A stretch of 64,000 nt of DNA from Doryteuthis pealeii (taxonomy: Eukaryota; Mollusca; Cephalopoda; Myopsida; Loliginidae), in assembly GCA_023376005.1 (NCBI GenBank), contig CM042142.1, positions 54,996,229 to 55,060,228 on the forward strand, read 5' to 3'. The notes under the pieces were generated by a model, which was given only the letters and a program-made list of their open reading frames with translations, ran no database searches and was not told where the DNA came from. Below, piece after piece: positions 40,591 to 51,400 of the stretch. How positions within the stretch are numbered: the first letter of the stretch is position 1; the number at the start of each line of letters is the position of its first letter. Made by a program: the position numbers and the translations under genes.

Positions 40591-40734
40591 GTATATTAAT
40601 GAATCGGTAAAAATATCTTTATGTGTATAAATAATCTGATGCTTGACCCTCAGACACCATATTCATGCACTTTAAGATAAAAAAGACTTGAGTTTTTGCC
40701 ATAATATCAATTTGAAGAATATGGTCAGGACTAA
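40591..40734. other. Spacer
   Basis: AT-rich, nothing recognised. Confidence 0.4.
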
Positions 40735-40930
40735 ATCATATAGATGTTATAGTTTGATATGACTGTCAATTGATCAGACCAAGTCTCTCTAACTGCCTGT
40801 CTAGCTCGAGTAAGGGCTGAAGTAGAGTGTTGCAGGTCACCTGGGTAACAGAGTTCAGTCACCAGGATCCCACCCTCAGGAATTACAGGACACCATCCAC
40901 TCCCAAAAGATGGCTCCATTGAGGAGGGGG
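40735..40930 (-). repeat. Rep-C 3' fragment (mixed orientation)
   Basis: TTGATCAGACCAAGTCTCTC, TGTCTAGCTCGAGTAAGGGC and CACCAGGATCCCACCCTCAG match the Rep-C 3' part. Truncated. Strand assignment is less certain than for other copies. Confidence 0.5.
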
Positions 40931-40949
40931 AGTGCTCACAAGAAAAAGT

Positions 40950-41400
40950 TATTTATGAGTTCATCCTTGCTTTTCCAGTAGTGTCCAGCATGTTTTATTC
41001 ATCTTACTTGGAAGTTTTGTGCAATAGGAGGAAGACTGGCTATACAATGCTCTTCTGTGGGGTGCTGTTTCCGAGATTTGTCGAAGACAACACACAGCAT
41101 CCCTTGTGTAGTTATCATCTCTAAGCATTTTGTTTGAGGCAAAGTGGTCCAGAAGTGCTGTTTCCAAGATTTGTCAAAGACAACACACAGCATCCCTTGT
41201 GTAGTTATAATCTCTAAGCATTTTGTTTGAGGCAAAGTGGTCCAGCCATACAGACAGACAAGGCTACAGCTTGGAAAAATTTCCATTCTATCTTATCAGA
41301 GAGATCAGATTTCCATATGATCTATAATCTGCCAAGAGCAGCCCATGCTTTTCCTATGGTGTATATTGACATTGCTTTCTGTAGATGAGATATAACTACC
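40950..41400 (-). pseudogene. RTE-like LINE C-terminal fragment with internal duplication
   Basis: Minus frames: CCLRQISETAPHRRALYSQ, NKTCWTLLEKQG and a second in-tandem CVVFDKSWKQHF. The block TGTTTCCGAGATTTGTCGAA to GGCAAAGTGGTCCAG occurs twice (about 41055-41150 and 41157-41246). Upstream LINE text reaches about 41400. Dead. Confidence 0.8.
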
Positions 41401-41424
41401 TGGGTATGTGAACCTTCCACAATT

Positions 41425-41800
41425 AAATGAAGAGTCAGAATCAGAGAACTTGGGGAATCTATAATCGAAGAACGATTTGCTATTAATTCTAACAAGATTT
41501 CAGCCTTTGGGGCATCATCAGGAAGTGTTTATTTTGAAAACTGAGGCTTATGACCCCTAGGGTCAGCATTCAGGAAAATTGAACATTTTTAATGACATTA
41601 CATTTGAGGAGAAATTAGTTATTTAAAAAATATTTTCAAATCGGAAAATAATTTTAAATGTTTTTTCCAACCCAAGGATCTCATTAAAAAAAAAAAAAAA
41701 ATCTGTGTGTAAAAGTTAATGAGAATATTTATAATTTTTATTATTTTTTGATATTAGTGTAATGGTTTACAGATTAAAATGTAATATATGTGTGTGAAGA
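41425..41800 (+). repeat. Tandem duplicated block, copy 1
   Basis: CAGCCTTTGGGGCATCATCA, AAATTGAACATTTTTAATGA and TTATTTTTTGATATTAGTG. Matches 42282-42600 in order. Confidence 0.75.
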
Positions 41801-41804
41801 GGAA

Positions 41805-42080
41805 GCGCATGGTGTAATGATTAAAATCATGGGAAATGGACTCATCGCCCGGAGTTCAAATTCTGGATATGGTAATCCCATTTCACTTAGCGTTAATACT
41901 TTTGGGAAAGGTATGAATCCTACTCACCCTCCAGCTATGGATAAACAGTAGGGCAGACTGGGCTCTTTAACCTTGGTTAGGCAACTGGTCTAGGAAACCT
42001 TGAATTCAAACTTGTTGAACTCCACTGAAGAAATTGACCTTGTGTCACATCCTGCTCATGCGGACAGATTGGTAAATATA
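41805..42080 (+). mobile_element. SINE-A, full length
   Basis: GCATGGTGTAATGATTAAAA (box A), GGAGTTCAAATTCTGG (box B), TTTTGGGAAAGGTATGAATC, CTTGGTTAGGCAACTGGTCT, TTGACCTTGTGTCACATCC. Flanked by TGTGTGTGAAGAG on both sides (41789-41803, 42089-42105), a target duplication within a TG run. Confidence 0.85.
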
Positions 42081-42105
42081 TATATATATGTGTGTGTGTG
42101 TGAAG

Positions 42106-42598
42106 AGTCAGAAACTGAGAAGATATGGATTGGTTTATACTAAACCCATTTTGATTTTTCCTAATAATTTTCTGACTTCAGGTCAGATTCGATTGAGAAG
42201 GAAAAACTTAGCAACTATGGCAGTAAGAGTTATACATCTGTACTTCTTACTGATTGAGAGGTCGTCTTTCTTGGTTGAATCCATAATCTAAGAATAATTT
42301 GCTATTAATCCCGACTCATTTCAGCCTTTAGGCATCATCAGGATGTGTTTATTTTGAAAACTGAGGGTCAGCATTCTTGAAAATTGAACATTTTTAATGA
42401 CATTTCATTCGATAATGAGAAACTTGGTTATTTAAAATTTTTTAAATATTCTTAAATCAGAAAATAATTTTAAATGTTTTTCGTAACCCAAGAATCTCAT
42501 GTAAAAAAAAAAAAAAAAATCAGTGTATAAAATTTAATGAGAATATTTATAATTCTTATTTTTTGATATTTGTGTAAGTGTTTACTGATTAAAATGTA

Positions 42599-42600
<2 letters not shown>
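42106..42600 (+). repeat. Tandem duplicated block, copy 2
   Basis: GAATAATTTGCTATTAATCC, CAGCCTTTAGGCATCATCAG, AATTGAACATTTTTAATGAC and TTTTTTGATATTTGTGTAA repeat copy 1. The first part (42106-42280) is outside the duplication. Confidence 0.7.
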
Positions 42601-42635
<35 letters not shown>

Positions 42636-42940
42636 AGAAACAGAAAAACACCAAGTATTCCAAGAGGAAGAAGTACTGTGTGAGTATGGGTAGATGACTT
42701 TTGAAAATCATTTAGCCTTACCCACACAACATGTCTTCCTTCTCAAGTCCTGGTGAAGGTTTGCTAAAAATCGAAATGCTATAACATTGCTTCACCATCA
42801 AGAATAAACTCATCCTTTTGTAATAGTTCATGTTTTTCTATTTTCTACATACTGTTGGATCTAATCCCCTATTTACTCCCTATATATATATATATATATA
42901 TATACACACTAATCTCTTTGCACAAATAGCATATAACCCA
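42601..42940. other. TA microsatellite and spacer
   Basis: (TA)n at 42601-42632 and about 42881-42903. Between them is an unassigned stretch ending TACTGTTGGATCTAATCCCC, which resembles the outer flank of the 36.88-kb foldback (CCGTCGGATTCATTTCC). Confidence 0.4.
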
Positions 42941-42944
42941 TGGT

Positions 42945-43190
42945 CAAGTGGATGTTAACATGTTTGAATTCAGAGTTTTCCTTCTTCCAGACTGGTTGCC
43001 ACACCAAGATTAAAGAGCTCAGTCTGCTCTACTAATTACCCATAGCTACAGGGAGAGTAGTTGGATGCATACCTTTCCCAAGTGTATTTTGGGCTATGTG
43101 AAATGAAAACAGTCTCGTCCAGGATTTGAACTCCATTCATGGGTCCATTTTCTATTATGATAACCATTACACCACGCGCCTACTTGTTGT
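42945..43190 (-). mobile_element. SINE-A
   Basis: Minus: TTTGAATTCAGAGTTTTCCT, AGACTGGTTGCCACACCAAG, CCTTTCCCAAGTGTATTTTG, then box B (TCCAGGATTTGAACTCC on plus) and box A (ATAACCATTACACCACGCGC on plus). Head intact. Confidence 0.85.
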
Positions 43191-43211
43191 AGAATGGCAT
43201 AATACACATAC

Positions 43212-43688
43212 TGTTGCATACTCTCTTTCCTTACTTTCTTACTTCTATTATTCTTCTTCCAGCATCTCTTCTAGCATCTGGACTTCGTTTTGGGGACTTC
43301 GTGTCTGGTCTTCCATTGGGGATTTCTCTTTATCAGAAGCCCTGTGTCATTGGTAGTTTTTAGATAATAACACAAGACTTCGATTTAACTTAGATCATAT
43401 TTTATTCTGAAATCCCCACCAGACTACCTGCACAGATTGAGTCGGCACCGTGCATAACACGACTTACCACCGTCATGGCTTTGGCCGATCTGACTAAAAA
43501 TCTCTTTCTAATCTAAACCGGAAGATTGTCTTCTCCACCGATTCTCACGGTATCCACCGGAAGGAGGATCAGGACTGAGGTCAAGCCTTGTCATTCAATC
43601 CTTCAAGGCCGCCGGCTGAACTTATAACAGCCATTTTGGTTTCTACTCTACTGTACATAATTATTAGGAATCTAATAATTATGTAACA
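43212..43688 (+). mobile_element. Solo LTR, family LTR-A, copy 2
   Basis: TGTTGCATA start, TATGTAACA end; 477 bp. Direct 4-bp repeat ATAC on both sides (43208-43211, 43689-43692). Same orientation and order of text as the 4.65-kb copy: GGGGACTTCG, GGGGATTTCT, TTATCAGAAG, ACACAAGACTTCGATTT. The polyadenylation signal has decayed to AATAAC (43366-43371). Confidence 0.85.
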
Positions 43689-43699
43689 ATACTGCCTGT

Positions 43700-44335
43700 G
43701 CTCTTTTCCATGACTAATAAGATTTCTTGTTACTGTCATACCATGATAGTTGACAAGGTGTGTGTGAGTAGACACTTTGGCAAACCAATCTACAGCAGAA
43801 GGGTTCGAGTCCCCTTCCAATGGAAAGACCTGTTGGCCATCGGTAATGACTCGTGATACTTAAAGATGGAACCTTGGTAGCTGAGCAGTACATGACATGC
43901 AACACTGCAATACTCCACTTAAGTCCTTCACTTCGATGAATCGGCTGGTCATGTCAAGGCCTATTGCTCTTATGGCAAGCCCCAAGCCTTTTCATATATG
44001 TGCTAGAAGGCGGTGGCTAACGGTCTTACTGAGCTGGGTATCACGTTAAACTATCTGATGGTGAAGTTTCAATCCATGAGCTAAGGGGAATGTAGAGTAC
44101 CCCTTCCACCCCATTACTCCCAGGTCCACTCAGACCGGGGTGGTAGTACCTGTTAGGGTCCCATCTATAGGTTAAATAGAAAAAATTGAGTTCATAAAAA
44201 TTATGTTTAAAAAAAAATTGAGTACCCATCAAGAATGAATAAAACAAAATGTCTTCGGCATAAAATAACCAAGCAAGGGTCGACATGCCATAAAATCCAA
44301 CCAACCAACCAACCAACAAGGAGTGTGTGAGTAAA
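43700..44335 (-). repeat. Rep-C copy, minus, long
   Basis: ACTGCAATACTCCACTTAAG, ATTGCTCTTATGGCAAGCCC, ACCCCATTACTCCCAGGTCC, GAGTACCCATCAAGAATGAA, GGCATAAAATAACCAAGCAA and CGACATGCCATAAAATCCAA. The core lies at the right end. Confidence 0.7.
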
Positions 44336-44414
44336 TACTTGGGTAAACCAATGTACCCTACCAGCGAGAGTAGCAGAAATCTGTTAATCCAATTATTAAC
44401 ATTGGCAGTAAAAA

Positions 44415-44654
44415 GTAAAGTCAACGGGGTGGCCTATCAGCATGAGTCTCTGTTTTCCCTATCCCCTTTTCCCTAGCGCTAGACCAAGGAGATTGTTTTA
44501 GCATCTGAGGTGGAGCGCCACTCCTACCATCAGCTACTCACTTTACTGCACAGATCCCTGTGCTACCCATACGCTGAGTTGGCGAGGGTCGGTATCGATC
44601 CAGGAACCTTGTGATTCCTAGCCGAACGCTCTACCGACCGAGCTAAGCCGGTCC
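44415..44654 (-). mobile_element. SINE-B, full length
   Basis: Minus: TTCCCTAGCGCTAGACCAAG, GAGCGCCACTCCTACCATCA, TACGCTGAGTTGGCGAGGGT, then box B GGTATCGATCCAGGAACC and box A CTCTACCGACCGAGCTAAGC (as on plus). Head well preserved. Confidence 0.85.
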
Positions 44655-44844
44655 TAATGCCACAAAGTCTACGACCCTCAGATTTTGAATTCGGAATTTT
44701 TTCCTTCTCCCAGATTTGTTGACTTTACCAATGCTAGAGTGCCCGGGACTGCCCTACTATTTTATGCATAGTTTGGTTTTGGGAAGTGAGCAAGCGGTCG
44801 CATTTACGTGAAGGGAAACGGAGCCTCCTCGAACAGAATTTGAA
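44655..44844. other. Spacer with SINE-A-like scraps
   Basis: Text near 44690-44790 (GAATTCGGAATTTTTTCCTT, TTGGTTTTGGG) resembles a decayed minus SINE-A body. Not firm. Confidence 0.3.
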
Positions 44845-44912
44845 TCCGGCATCGAACCAGGAACCTTGTGATTCCTAGGCAAGTGCTCTACTGACTGAGC
44901 TAAACCGGCCCT
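44845..44912 (-). mobile_element. SINE-B head only
   Basis: CATCGAACCAGGAACCTTGT and GCTCTACTGACTGAGCTAAA (plus text) are box B and box A of a second SINE-B head. No body. Confidence 0.7.
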
Positions 44913-44928
44913 ATACATTGACAGTAGC

Positions 44929-44929
44929 C

Positions 44930-44962
<33 letters not shown>
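44929..44962. repeat. (AAT)n microsatellite
   Basis: About eleven AAT units. Confidence 0.95.
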
Positions 44963-44963
<1 letters not shown>

Positions 44964-45379
44964 TGTACGTGTGTGTCCATAATTTATCTCAAGAATAGCA
45001 TTTTGAACTATAAGACAAAATTCTGATATACTAAAAGAAATGTGTCATGGGACAAACAACCGATATGTACTAATATTAATTTTCATATTAACTGCAAGAA
45101 TAGAAAGTCGGATGATTTTTGATCTGTGTCCCTACATGCAAGAATTTTTAGAAAACATGGTTGAACCATTCCAAGAATAAATAATTTGAGAAGAGAAAAT
45201 AGAATACCATGTGGAAGTAGAACTAAGATTACGTACCTATGACCAAGTGCATCTAACTTTGTTGGAAATTGAATTGAACACAAAGAAGAGAATTCATTAT
45301 AAAATGTTAAATACTAGGAGATATTGGTTGAATTTGGGCAGTTAGGATATAAAATTTTGGTACCAAAAAAAGACATTGA
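44963..45379. other. AT-rich spacer, nothing recognised
   Basis: No motif or second copy noticed. Confidence 0.35.
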
Positions 45380-45524
45380 AATTTTTAGAGTGAGAGAGAA
45401 GAAAAAGGGAGAGAAAGAGAGCAAAGAAAAAAGATATAGTGAGTGTAGGGAGAGGGAGGAAAGGAGAGAGAGAGAGAGAAAGAAGAGAGAGAGAGAAAGG
45501 GAGGAAAGAAGAGAGAGAGAGAGA

Positions 45525-45565
<41 letters not shown>

Positions 45566-45930
45566 GAGGAAAGAAAAGAGAGAGAGAGAGAGATAGAGAT
45601 AGACAGAGGAAAGAAAACAGAGAAAAAAGGGAGGAAAGAAAAGTGAGAGAGAGCAATAAAATCGGACAGACAGAGAGAGAGAGAGAAAGGAGAGAAAAAA
45701 AAAGAGAGAAAGCGCAAAGAAAAAAGAGAGATATGGTGCAAGCAAACGAGAGAGAGAGAGAGAGACAGAGACAGAGAGAGGGAGAGCACAGAAAGAGAGA
45801 GGGAGAAAAAAAATCAACAGAATAAAAGGAAAGCAACGAGAAAAAAGCAAGAAAGGTAGAGAAAGAAGAGAGAAAGAGTAAAAAAAACAGAGAGCAAAGG
45901 AAAAGAGAGAGAGAGAGAGAGAGAGAGCAA
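45380..45930 (+). repeat. Long purine (GA-rich) tract
   Basis: About 550 bases with very few pyrimidines on the plus strand: (GA)n, GGGA and GAAA mixtures with unit patterns such as GAGAAAGGGAGGAAAGAA repeated. All frames are open on one or both strands (178, 164, 134 and 128 codons) because stop codons on the minus strand are rare in CT text. Not coding. Confidence 0.9.
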
Positions 45931-45942
45931 AGTCTTGTTGAT

Positions 45943-46060
45943 TTACTTCAATAGTCTGTTAGATGGGAGATAAGTGGCCACACAGCTGATGTTTTTGTTG
46001 TGTACTGCTTCCAGGTTTTGTTCAAAACAGCACACAAGATTCTTGTGTAGTTCCCCTAAA
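45943..46060 (-). pseudogene. RTE-like LINE fragment
   Basis: Minus frame: LGELHKNLVCCFEQNLEAVH and ISCVATYLPSNRLLK match 'LYGHLPPISQTIQ' and the preceding 'NKSWKQHP' text with decay. Confidence 0.65.
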
Positions 46061-46185
46061 TCTTTAGTAATATAAATATACAAATACTTGATACCATATA
46101 ACTGTGCAATCAAATTATTATTATTATTAATGATAAGATCCATAAGAAGTTGATATGGCATTAAACAAGTAAATCAAACCACCAA
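46061..46185. other. Short spacer
   Basis: Includes a small (ATT)n run near 46115. Nothing recognised. Confidence 0.3.
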
Positions 46186-46189
46186 AGTC

Positions 46190-46374
46190 GGCAGTGTCCT
46201 GGGTGTGACATTAAACTGAATCTAATAGTGAGATTCCAATTCTGGATCTCTTGAGAGTGTTAACAACCCCTTCATTGCCATTACTCCAAGGTCCACTGAT
46301 CCAGAGTGTTAGTAGCTGTTAGGGGTCCCATTTATTGGTTAAACAGATCAAAAAATGAGTTTTAAAAAAATGAA
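46190..46374 (-). repeat. Rep-C 5' part
   Basis: GTGACATTAAACTGAATCTA, CCAATTCTGGATCTCTTGAG, ATTGCCATTACTCCAAGGTC and the following A-rich stretch. The core (TCAACAAGAATGAATAAAAC) is displaced to 46.63-46.68 kb by the next element. Confidence 0.65.
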
Positions 46375-46545
46375 TAATTTTGATTTTTTGGATTGTTGTA
46401 CTCATCTTTATTGTAGTATATATAAACATGTTTCACCCACTTTCTCATGTGTTCCTAACCCGAGTATAGTAATGGTCTAACCTGAGAAATCATTTTTAAT
46501 AGTTTATACATACCACAATTAAGATGAGGACTACAGTAAAAAAAA
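46375..46545. mobile_element. Foldback MITE inside Rep-C
   Basis: GTACTCATCTTTATTGTAGT and ATATATAAAC at the left pair with GTTTATACATACCACAATTA and AGATGAGGACTAC at the right. It lies between Rep-C parts 46190-46374 and about 46620-46685, so it probably inserted there. Confidence 0.55.
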
Positions 46546-46619
46546 AATTTTAAAAATAAAAATTATTTACATCAAGCATCATCTCAAAAATACTGAAAAG
46601 AAAAAAAAAAAAGAGTTTT

Positions 46620-46685
46620 AAAAAATTAAGTACTCAACAAGAATGAATAAAACAAAAAACATCTTTGGCATTAAATAATCAAAAG
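46620..46685 (-). repeat. Rep-C continuation
   Basis: GTACTCAACAAGAATGAATA, ATCTTTGGCATTAAATAATC: the core end of the Rep-C copy started at 46190. Confidence 0.5.
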
Positions 46686-46689
46686 TGAT

Positions 46690-46792
46690 AGTCCAATTCG
46701 GTGTCTGTCTGTCTGTCTGTCTGTAACTAAAACTTCTTACTGCTTATGTCACAATATTCTCAGGATTTGCATAAGTTTATCAGTAAAATCCA
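46690..46792 (+). mobile_element. Helitron-A 5' fragment
   Basis: GGTGTCTGTCTGTCTGTCTG, TTACTGCTTATGTCACAATA and CTCAGGATTTGCATAAGTTT match the 34.36-kb Helitron near its start. Confidence 0.55.
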
Positions 46793-47162
46793 ACCAACTA
46801 ACCAATGTAGGAAAAAAAGGCTATTTTTATTAGAATCTGATCCTGGTATTTATCATTATTTAAAAAAGAAAAAAAAAAAAAAAAAAAAAAACAACACAGA
46901 ATCCATTTTGAAATCAGGTCATAAGAAAAATAAAAGTTCACAATAAATATAATTTATTTATAGAATTACATTAACTTTCTCTGAAGTCGTGTTGTAAAGG
47001 TTAGCAACCTAGTCTCTCATACTTGTGACCTTGTGTCAAATTCTACCTGTCAGGTAAATGATTTTTTTATCATTTTTTTTCTTTTTTTTTAGCCATCATC
47101 TATTTTGGAACAAGTTTTTTTTTCCCCCAATTTATATACCATTATTACTGATCCATTATCTA
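46793..47162. other. Spacer with poly-A
   Basis: A run of about 25 A at 46868-46892. A tRNA-like piece near 46985-47060 (TTGTAAAGGTTAGCAACC ... GTCAAATTCTACC) is too diverged to call. Confidence 0.35.
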
Positions 47163-47776
47163 TCTATATATTAATACTTGTGTTCTTTAAAAGTACAACT
47201 GTTATCATCTTGAAACACCCTCTGTTTAAAAATGAGACCATCCAAGATGAAATGCAAAAATGTAATCCTGATTATCTAGTGTGGCTTATCCATCAAATTC
47301 TTATTTCTTATGAAATAAACAGACCATTCCATTTTATTAGAAAGAAAAAAGAAAGGGAAGAAAAGGGTATGCTACACAGAAAAATATAGTAAGAAAGAAA
47401 GAGAGTAGGGGAAAGATAGACAGATAAGGTGAGCCCGCAGAAGTGATAGTACTAAACTGTTTCAATCGAACATAATGAAAAGATGAAAAGAAGGAAGGAA
47501 AGTAAAACAAGAGTGAGAGAGAGTTAAATCAAGATTATCATACTTTTTAAATGTTGAACTATATTGCAATAGCTCTTAAGTAAATCTATCAAACATTGTT
47601 ATAATTAAATTATACTTATTATAAAGAAGGAAGGAAAGTAAAACAAGAGAGAGAGTTAAATCAAGATTATCATACTTTTTAAATGTTGAACTATATTGCA
47701 ATAGCTCTTAAGTAAATATATCAAACATTGTTATAATTAAATTATCATACTGTGGTATATCCACAGATCTCACTAG
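47163..47776 (+). mobile_element. Helitron-like element, family B, copy 4
   Basis: TCTATATATTAATACTTGTG start after A, hairpin CTGTGGTATATCCACAG, spacer, CTAG at 47773-47776, then T. The most complete family-B copy, 614 bp, lengthened by an internal duplication (about 47490-47610 and 47634-47745) that repeats AGGAAGGAAAGTAAAACAAG through ATTATAATTAAATTAT-like text. Confidence 0.7.
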
Positions 47777-48864
47777 TCTGATCTATTATCTAACTTCTTG
47801 TTACGATTAATATATAACTTTTGTTAAATATCAGAGCAATGATAAATAATGTACTATGCATCTTTTTTTAATAATAAATAATTAAATAATAGTAATAATA
47901 ATAATAATCTGTGAATAAAACAGTGTTAAAGTGCATTTCCTGATTTTAATTCTAGTTAAAATTGTCTTTGTTTTTATAGAATGACTAAATCATTGAAGAA
48001 ATGCTGACTTCAATTTGCCTACCAATGTTTCAAAGCAGCTTTTAAAGAACAAGAAGAAGAAGAAAAAATTAAATTTGAAATACAGCCATTTGTAGTTCTG
48101 AATTCTTGCCAAAAGCAACATTTTTTTTTTCTCTGGTCACCTGTCATATTAAGGAAGGGCAATAAAAACAGTCATGTCATGAGATATGAGTGACCATAAG
48201 ACAGGTTACTATGCAGAATGACCTTCCTTGAACAAACCAAGATGCTAGGGTTTTTTGTGTTTTTTTTTTAAAATTTTGTTTTCTTGTTTTTTTTTTTTTT
48301 TTTTTTTTTTTCATTTCCTTTTTTTTTTTTGTGTTGGTTTTTCCACTTTCAGAATTTATAACCGCTGGTGATTCTAATCAGAGTATTTTATTTAAAACCT
48401 CTTCTGCCCATCAACTAATTGGAACATGGTGTTATTGATTTTTGTTATTTTTTTTTTTTTTTTTTTTTTTTTTTGTTTTACCCAAATTTTCTAAATTGAA
48501 AATATTCTGAGCAATTTTGCTGTAACAATGAGAAAGAAAGAAAAAAGAAAAAAAAAAAGAAAAAAAGTATAAAAATAGTTTTCTGACTAACAATAAAAAC
48601 CAGTTTATGAAATGCCCTCCTGTTACCATTTAGAAAAATGTTGTTGAATAAATAAAAGACTGTTCAATTTTAACCCCTTTTCAGCCTTGAATAAGAGAAA
48701 AACATTTATTAAATTTCTACCCACAAACAATCTCTAAATTGAACAGGCGCAAGAATTTAATTTCTCAAACATATTCCTGAGTATTTCCTTTGTCTTAAGA
48801 ATAAAATGTTTGTTCAGTGACCGAACCGATTAGAATTGAGTAAATTTCTCAAAGATATTTCTGA
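47777..48864. other. Spacer with long poly-T tracts
   Basis: Poly-T at about 48284-48311 and 48449-48474. 48770-48850 is one copy of dispersed repeat N (TTTGTCTTAAGAATAAAATG), also at 49.83-49.91 kb. No coding. Confidence 0.45.
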
Positions 48865-48867
48865 TTG

Positions 48868-49340
48868 ATTGATTTTAACAGTATGTCAACAATCTAGGGT
48901 TATTTTATGCCCAGGGTTAGGGAATCATATTCATTGTATGTTCATATTTACATTTCTTTGTGTAGTTGATTCTTACTAGGGATTTTATTTTTGCACATGG
49001 ACTTATCAAATATGAATATTTTTTAAACAGATCAATTTCAATGATTTTAATGGCATGTCAACCCACCTAGGGTTATCTTATGAATGTGATTCCATAACCT
49101 TCAAGCATGTTTCCATTTTTCTGTAACTGTTTCGTAAATTGAGGGGAGTTTGGAGTGTACACAGTCCTATCAAATAGGAATGATTTTTAAACAGATCTAT
49201 TTGATCCATAGATGGGATTCTTAACTACCACTGAGTCAAAGTGGACCTGGGAGTAATGGCTATCAAGGGATACTCCCCATACTCCTGATCTGATGTAGTT
49301 TAGTGGCATACACAGGATAACCATTTTTTGGCATGTGGGG
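48868..49340 (+). repeat. Rep-C copies (start region duplicated)
   Basis: Core at 48880-48920 (AGTATGTCAACAATCTAGGG, TTATTTTATGCCCAGGGTTA) and again at 49050-49090 (GGCATGTCAACCCACCTAGG). Then GATGGGATTCTTAACTACCA, GTGGACCTGGGAGTAATGGC and the 3' part. Confidence 0.65.
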
Positions 49341-49382
49341 GTGGGGGTCTTACCCCTCTTCAGTGGATAGTCACTGTATTCA

Positions 49383-49720
49383 TAGTTATATGGTTTCAAG
49401 TATTCCTACCTGATATTAATAATTTACATGTATATGGTTTCAAGTACTCCTATCTAATACTAATGATTTATGCAGTGTTATATGGTTTCAAGTATTCCTA
49501 CCTGATATTAATAATTTACAGTTATATGGTTTCAAGTATTCCTATCTAATACTAATGATTTACACACAGTAATATGGTTTCAAGTATTCCTATCTAATAC
49601 TAATGATTTACACACAGTAATATGGTTTCAAGTATTCCTACCTAATACTAATAATTCATAGTCATATGGTTTCAAGTATTACTACCTTATACTAATAATT
49701 TACACATTTATATGTTTTCA
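49383..49720 (+). repeat. Tandem repeat, unit about 43-48 bp, seven units
   Basis: Each unit: TATATGGTTTCAAGTATTCC, TA(T/C)CT(A/G)ATA(C/T)TAAT, GATTTAC and a short variable joint. Single copies of the unit occur at 4.6, 16.37 and 59.9 kb. Confidence 0.85.
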
Positions 49721-50364
49721 ACACAATTATAAGCTTACAAGTAACTATTCCTATTAAATGAAAACAATCATTTGCTTTCACACAGGAGGGTACAGTTAGC
49801 ATATTCTAAGCCTCACCAACAGGTTGGGACATATTCCTGAATGTTTCTTTTGTCTTAAGAATAAAATGTTTGTCCAGTGACCCAACCACTTGGAATTGGA
49901 GTAAATACAACTTTAGATTTTCTGCTATTTTGGTTGCTAAAATAATTTTATCCAAAAAGAGACTTGAAAAGTTTTTATTAGCACAATTGCTTTGTTTCTG
50001 ACTTCTCATAAAACAGTCAAATTTTTACTAGTAACCAATAAAATAAAAATAAAAACTTGAAACAAAAAAAACAACAAAAACAAACTGCACACTGTTCCCA
50101 ACTGTATCTATTCGAGGCCCTTTGTTAAGACAATACTCATTGGATTAATTTTAGCAACCATTAAATTAATTAATTTGAAAGGTTTTATTCAATTTATTTA
50201 CCATTTTAGCAAAAATAACAATGCTTGCTTTAGCATCTTGACCTTGGATTGTAGTGTGTCTATGCCCCTCAGTCAGTCTTCTAGCAGAATGTGTCAATAA
50301 TCTAACAAGGTGAGCATGGTCTCTGAGATTCTATTTCTGTGACTGCACCTCCCCAATTGCACAA
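49721..50364. other. Spacer with dispersed repeat N
   Basis: 49825-49905 repeats 48770-48850 (TTAAGAATAAAATGTTTGT, CAGTGACC). The rest is AT-rich, with no coding signal. Confidence 0.4.
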
Positions 50365-50490
50365 AATTTTAACAGCATATCAACCTGTCTACAGTTATTT
50401 TATGCCTAGAGGTTAGGGAATTGTGTATAGTGATATTTACATTTTCTGTATAAGTTTTTGCATGCAGTTGTATGATATCAAGTATTTCTA
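50365..50490 (+). repeat. Rep-C start region, interrupted
   Basis: AGCATATCAACCTGTCTACA, GTTATTTTATGCCTAGAGGT and AGTTGTATGATATCAAGTAT, then cut by a Helitron-A. The Rep-C text resumes after it (51.14 kb). Confidence 0.65.
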
Positions 50491-50492
50491 TA

Positions 50493-51132
50493 TCTTATTA
50501 TAATGGAGATTGTGGGTTTGTATGTCTGTAACCGAAACTATATCACTATTCAAGTCACAATTCCCTTTGTTATTTACATCACATTCTCCATGATTTTATT
50601 TTTATTTAAACCTCAATTATTAATAAAATTGCTTTACATCATTAAGACTGTTGACCATATATACATACTAATAACATGCAATTGTATTTATATATACAAC
50701 AAAATAGCGGTTTACAGTGTGAATGGGAAGGCTAATTTGCATATTGATATTAAAAATTTGATTTTAATAAATATATGCTTAGTATTATTGATTTTTAATT
50801 GTTTGGTTTTATATTAATGAATATGAGCAAAAACTCTTCAATAAATCTTAAAAGAAATCCATTAACTAGAAGAAATAACTGTAATATTATTCTTTACTTC
50901 CTATTTTAACTAAATAGTTGAATTAGGAAAATTTACCAATGAAAGACGGGAGTAATGGAAAATGATGGAAGAGTTAGTTTCAAAGTTGTTCTATTTTTCA
51001 ATCATACCCCCTCTGTTCCAAATATTTTTATCTGAATTCTTATTCAGTTTCATTAGCCTTTCTAATTTAACATTATATTTTATTATATTAAAACTTAAAT
51101 ACTTGCACCCGGAGGGTGCATATATTTGCTAG
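50493..51132 (+). mobile_element. Helitron-A, 640 bp, complete
   Basis: TC start after A (TCTTATTATAATGGAGATTG), 3' hairpin TGCACCCGGAGGGTGCA, then TATATTTG and CTAG (51129-51132) followed by T. The reference copy for the family in this window. The interior has no Rep/helicase gene; a 104-codon AT-rich frame is not called. It sits inside a Rep-C copy. Confidence 0.85.
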
Positions 51133-51139
51133 TAATATG

Positions 51140-51400
51140 AATAATTTGTAAACAATCTATTTGACCTATAGATGGGATTCTAACAAGCACTAAGACTCAG
51201 AGAGGGACCTGGAAATAATGGCTATGAAAAGGTACTCCACACTCTCTTAATTTCTAGAATTGGAGCCTCACCATCTGATACAGTTCAGTGTCTTACACAG
51301 GACACCCCTTTTGGGATGGGTTTTATACTTCTGTAGAGGATACGGTCAGTGTATTCTAAGCCCCTCCAACAGGGCAGGAGGGGGATTAAAGTAGTCTGAT
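51140..51400 (+). repeat. Rep-C middle and end
   Basis: ATAGATGGGATTCTAACAAG, AGGGACCTGGAAATAATGGC, CTAGAATTGGAGCCTCACCA and CGGTCAGTGTATTCTAAGCC. Continues the copy begun at 50.37 kb, with the Helitron between. Confidence 0.7.

Noticed and set aside
45314..45850. Several overlapping long frames (up to 178 codons)
   Set aside because: They lie in a nearly pure GA/CT tract. Ser-Leu-Phe or Arg-Glu repeats in all frames reflect composition, not a gene.
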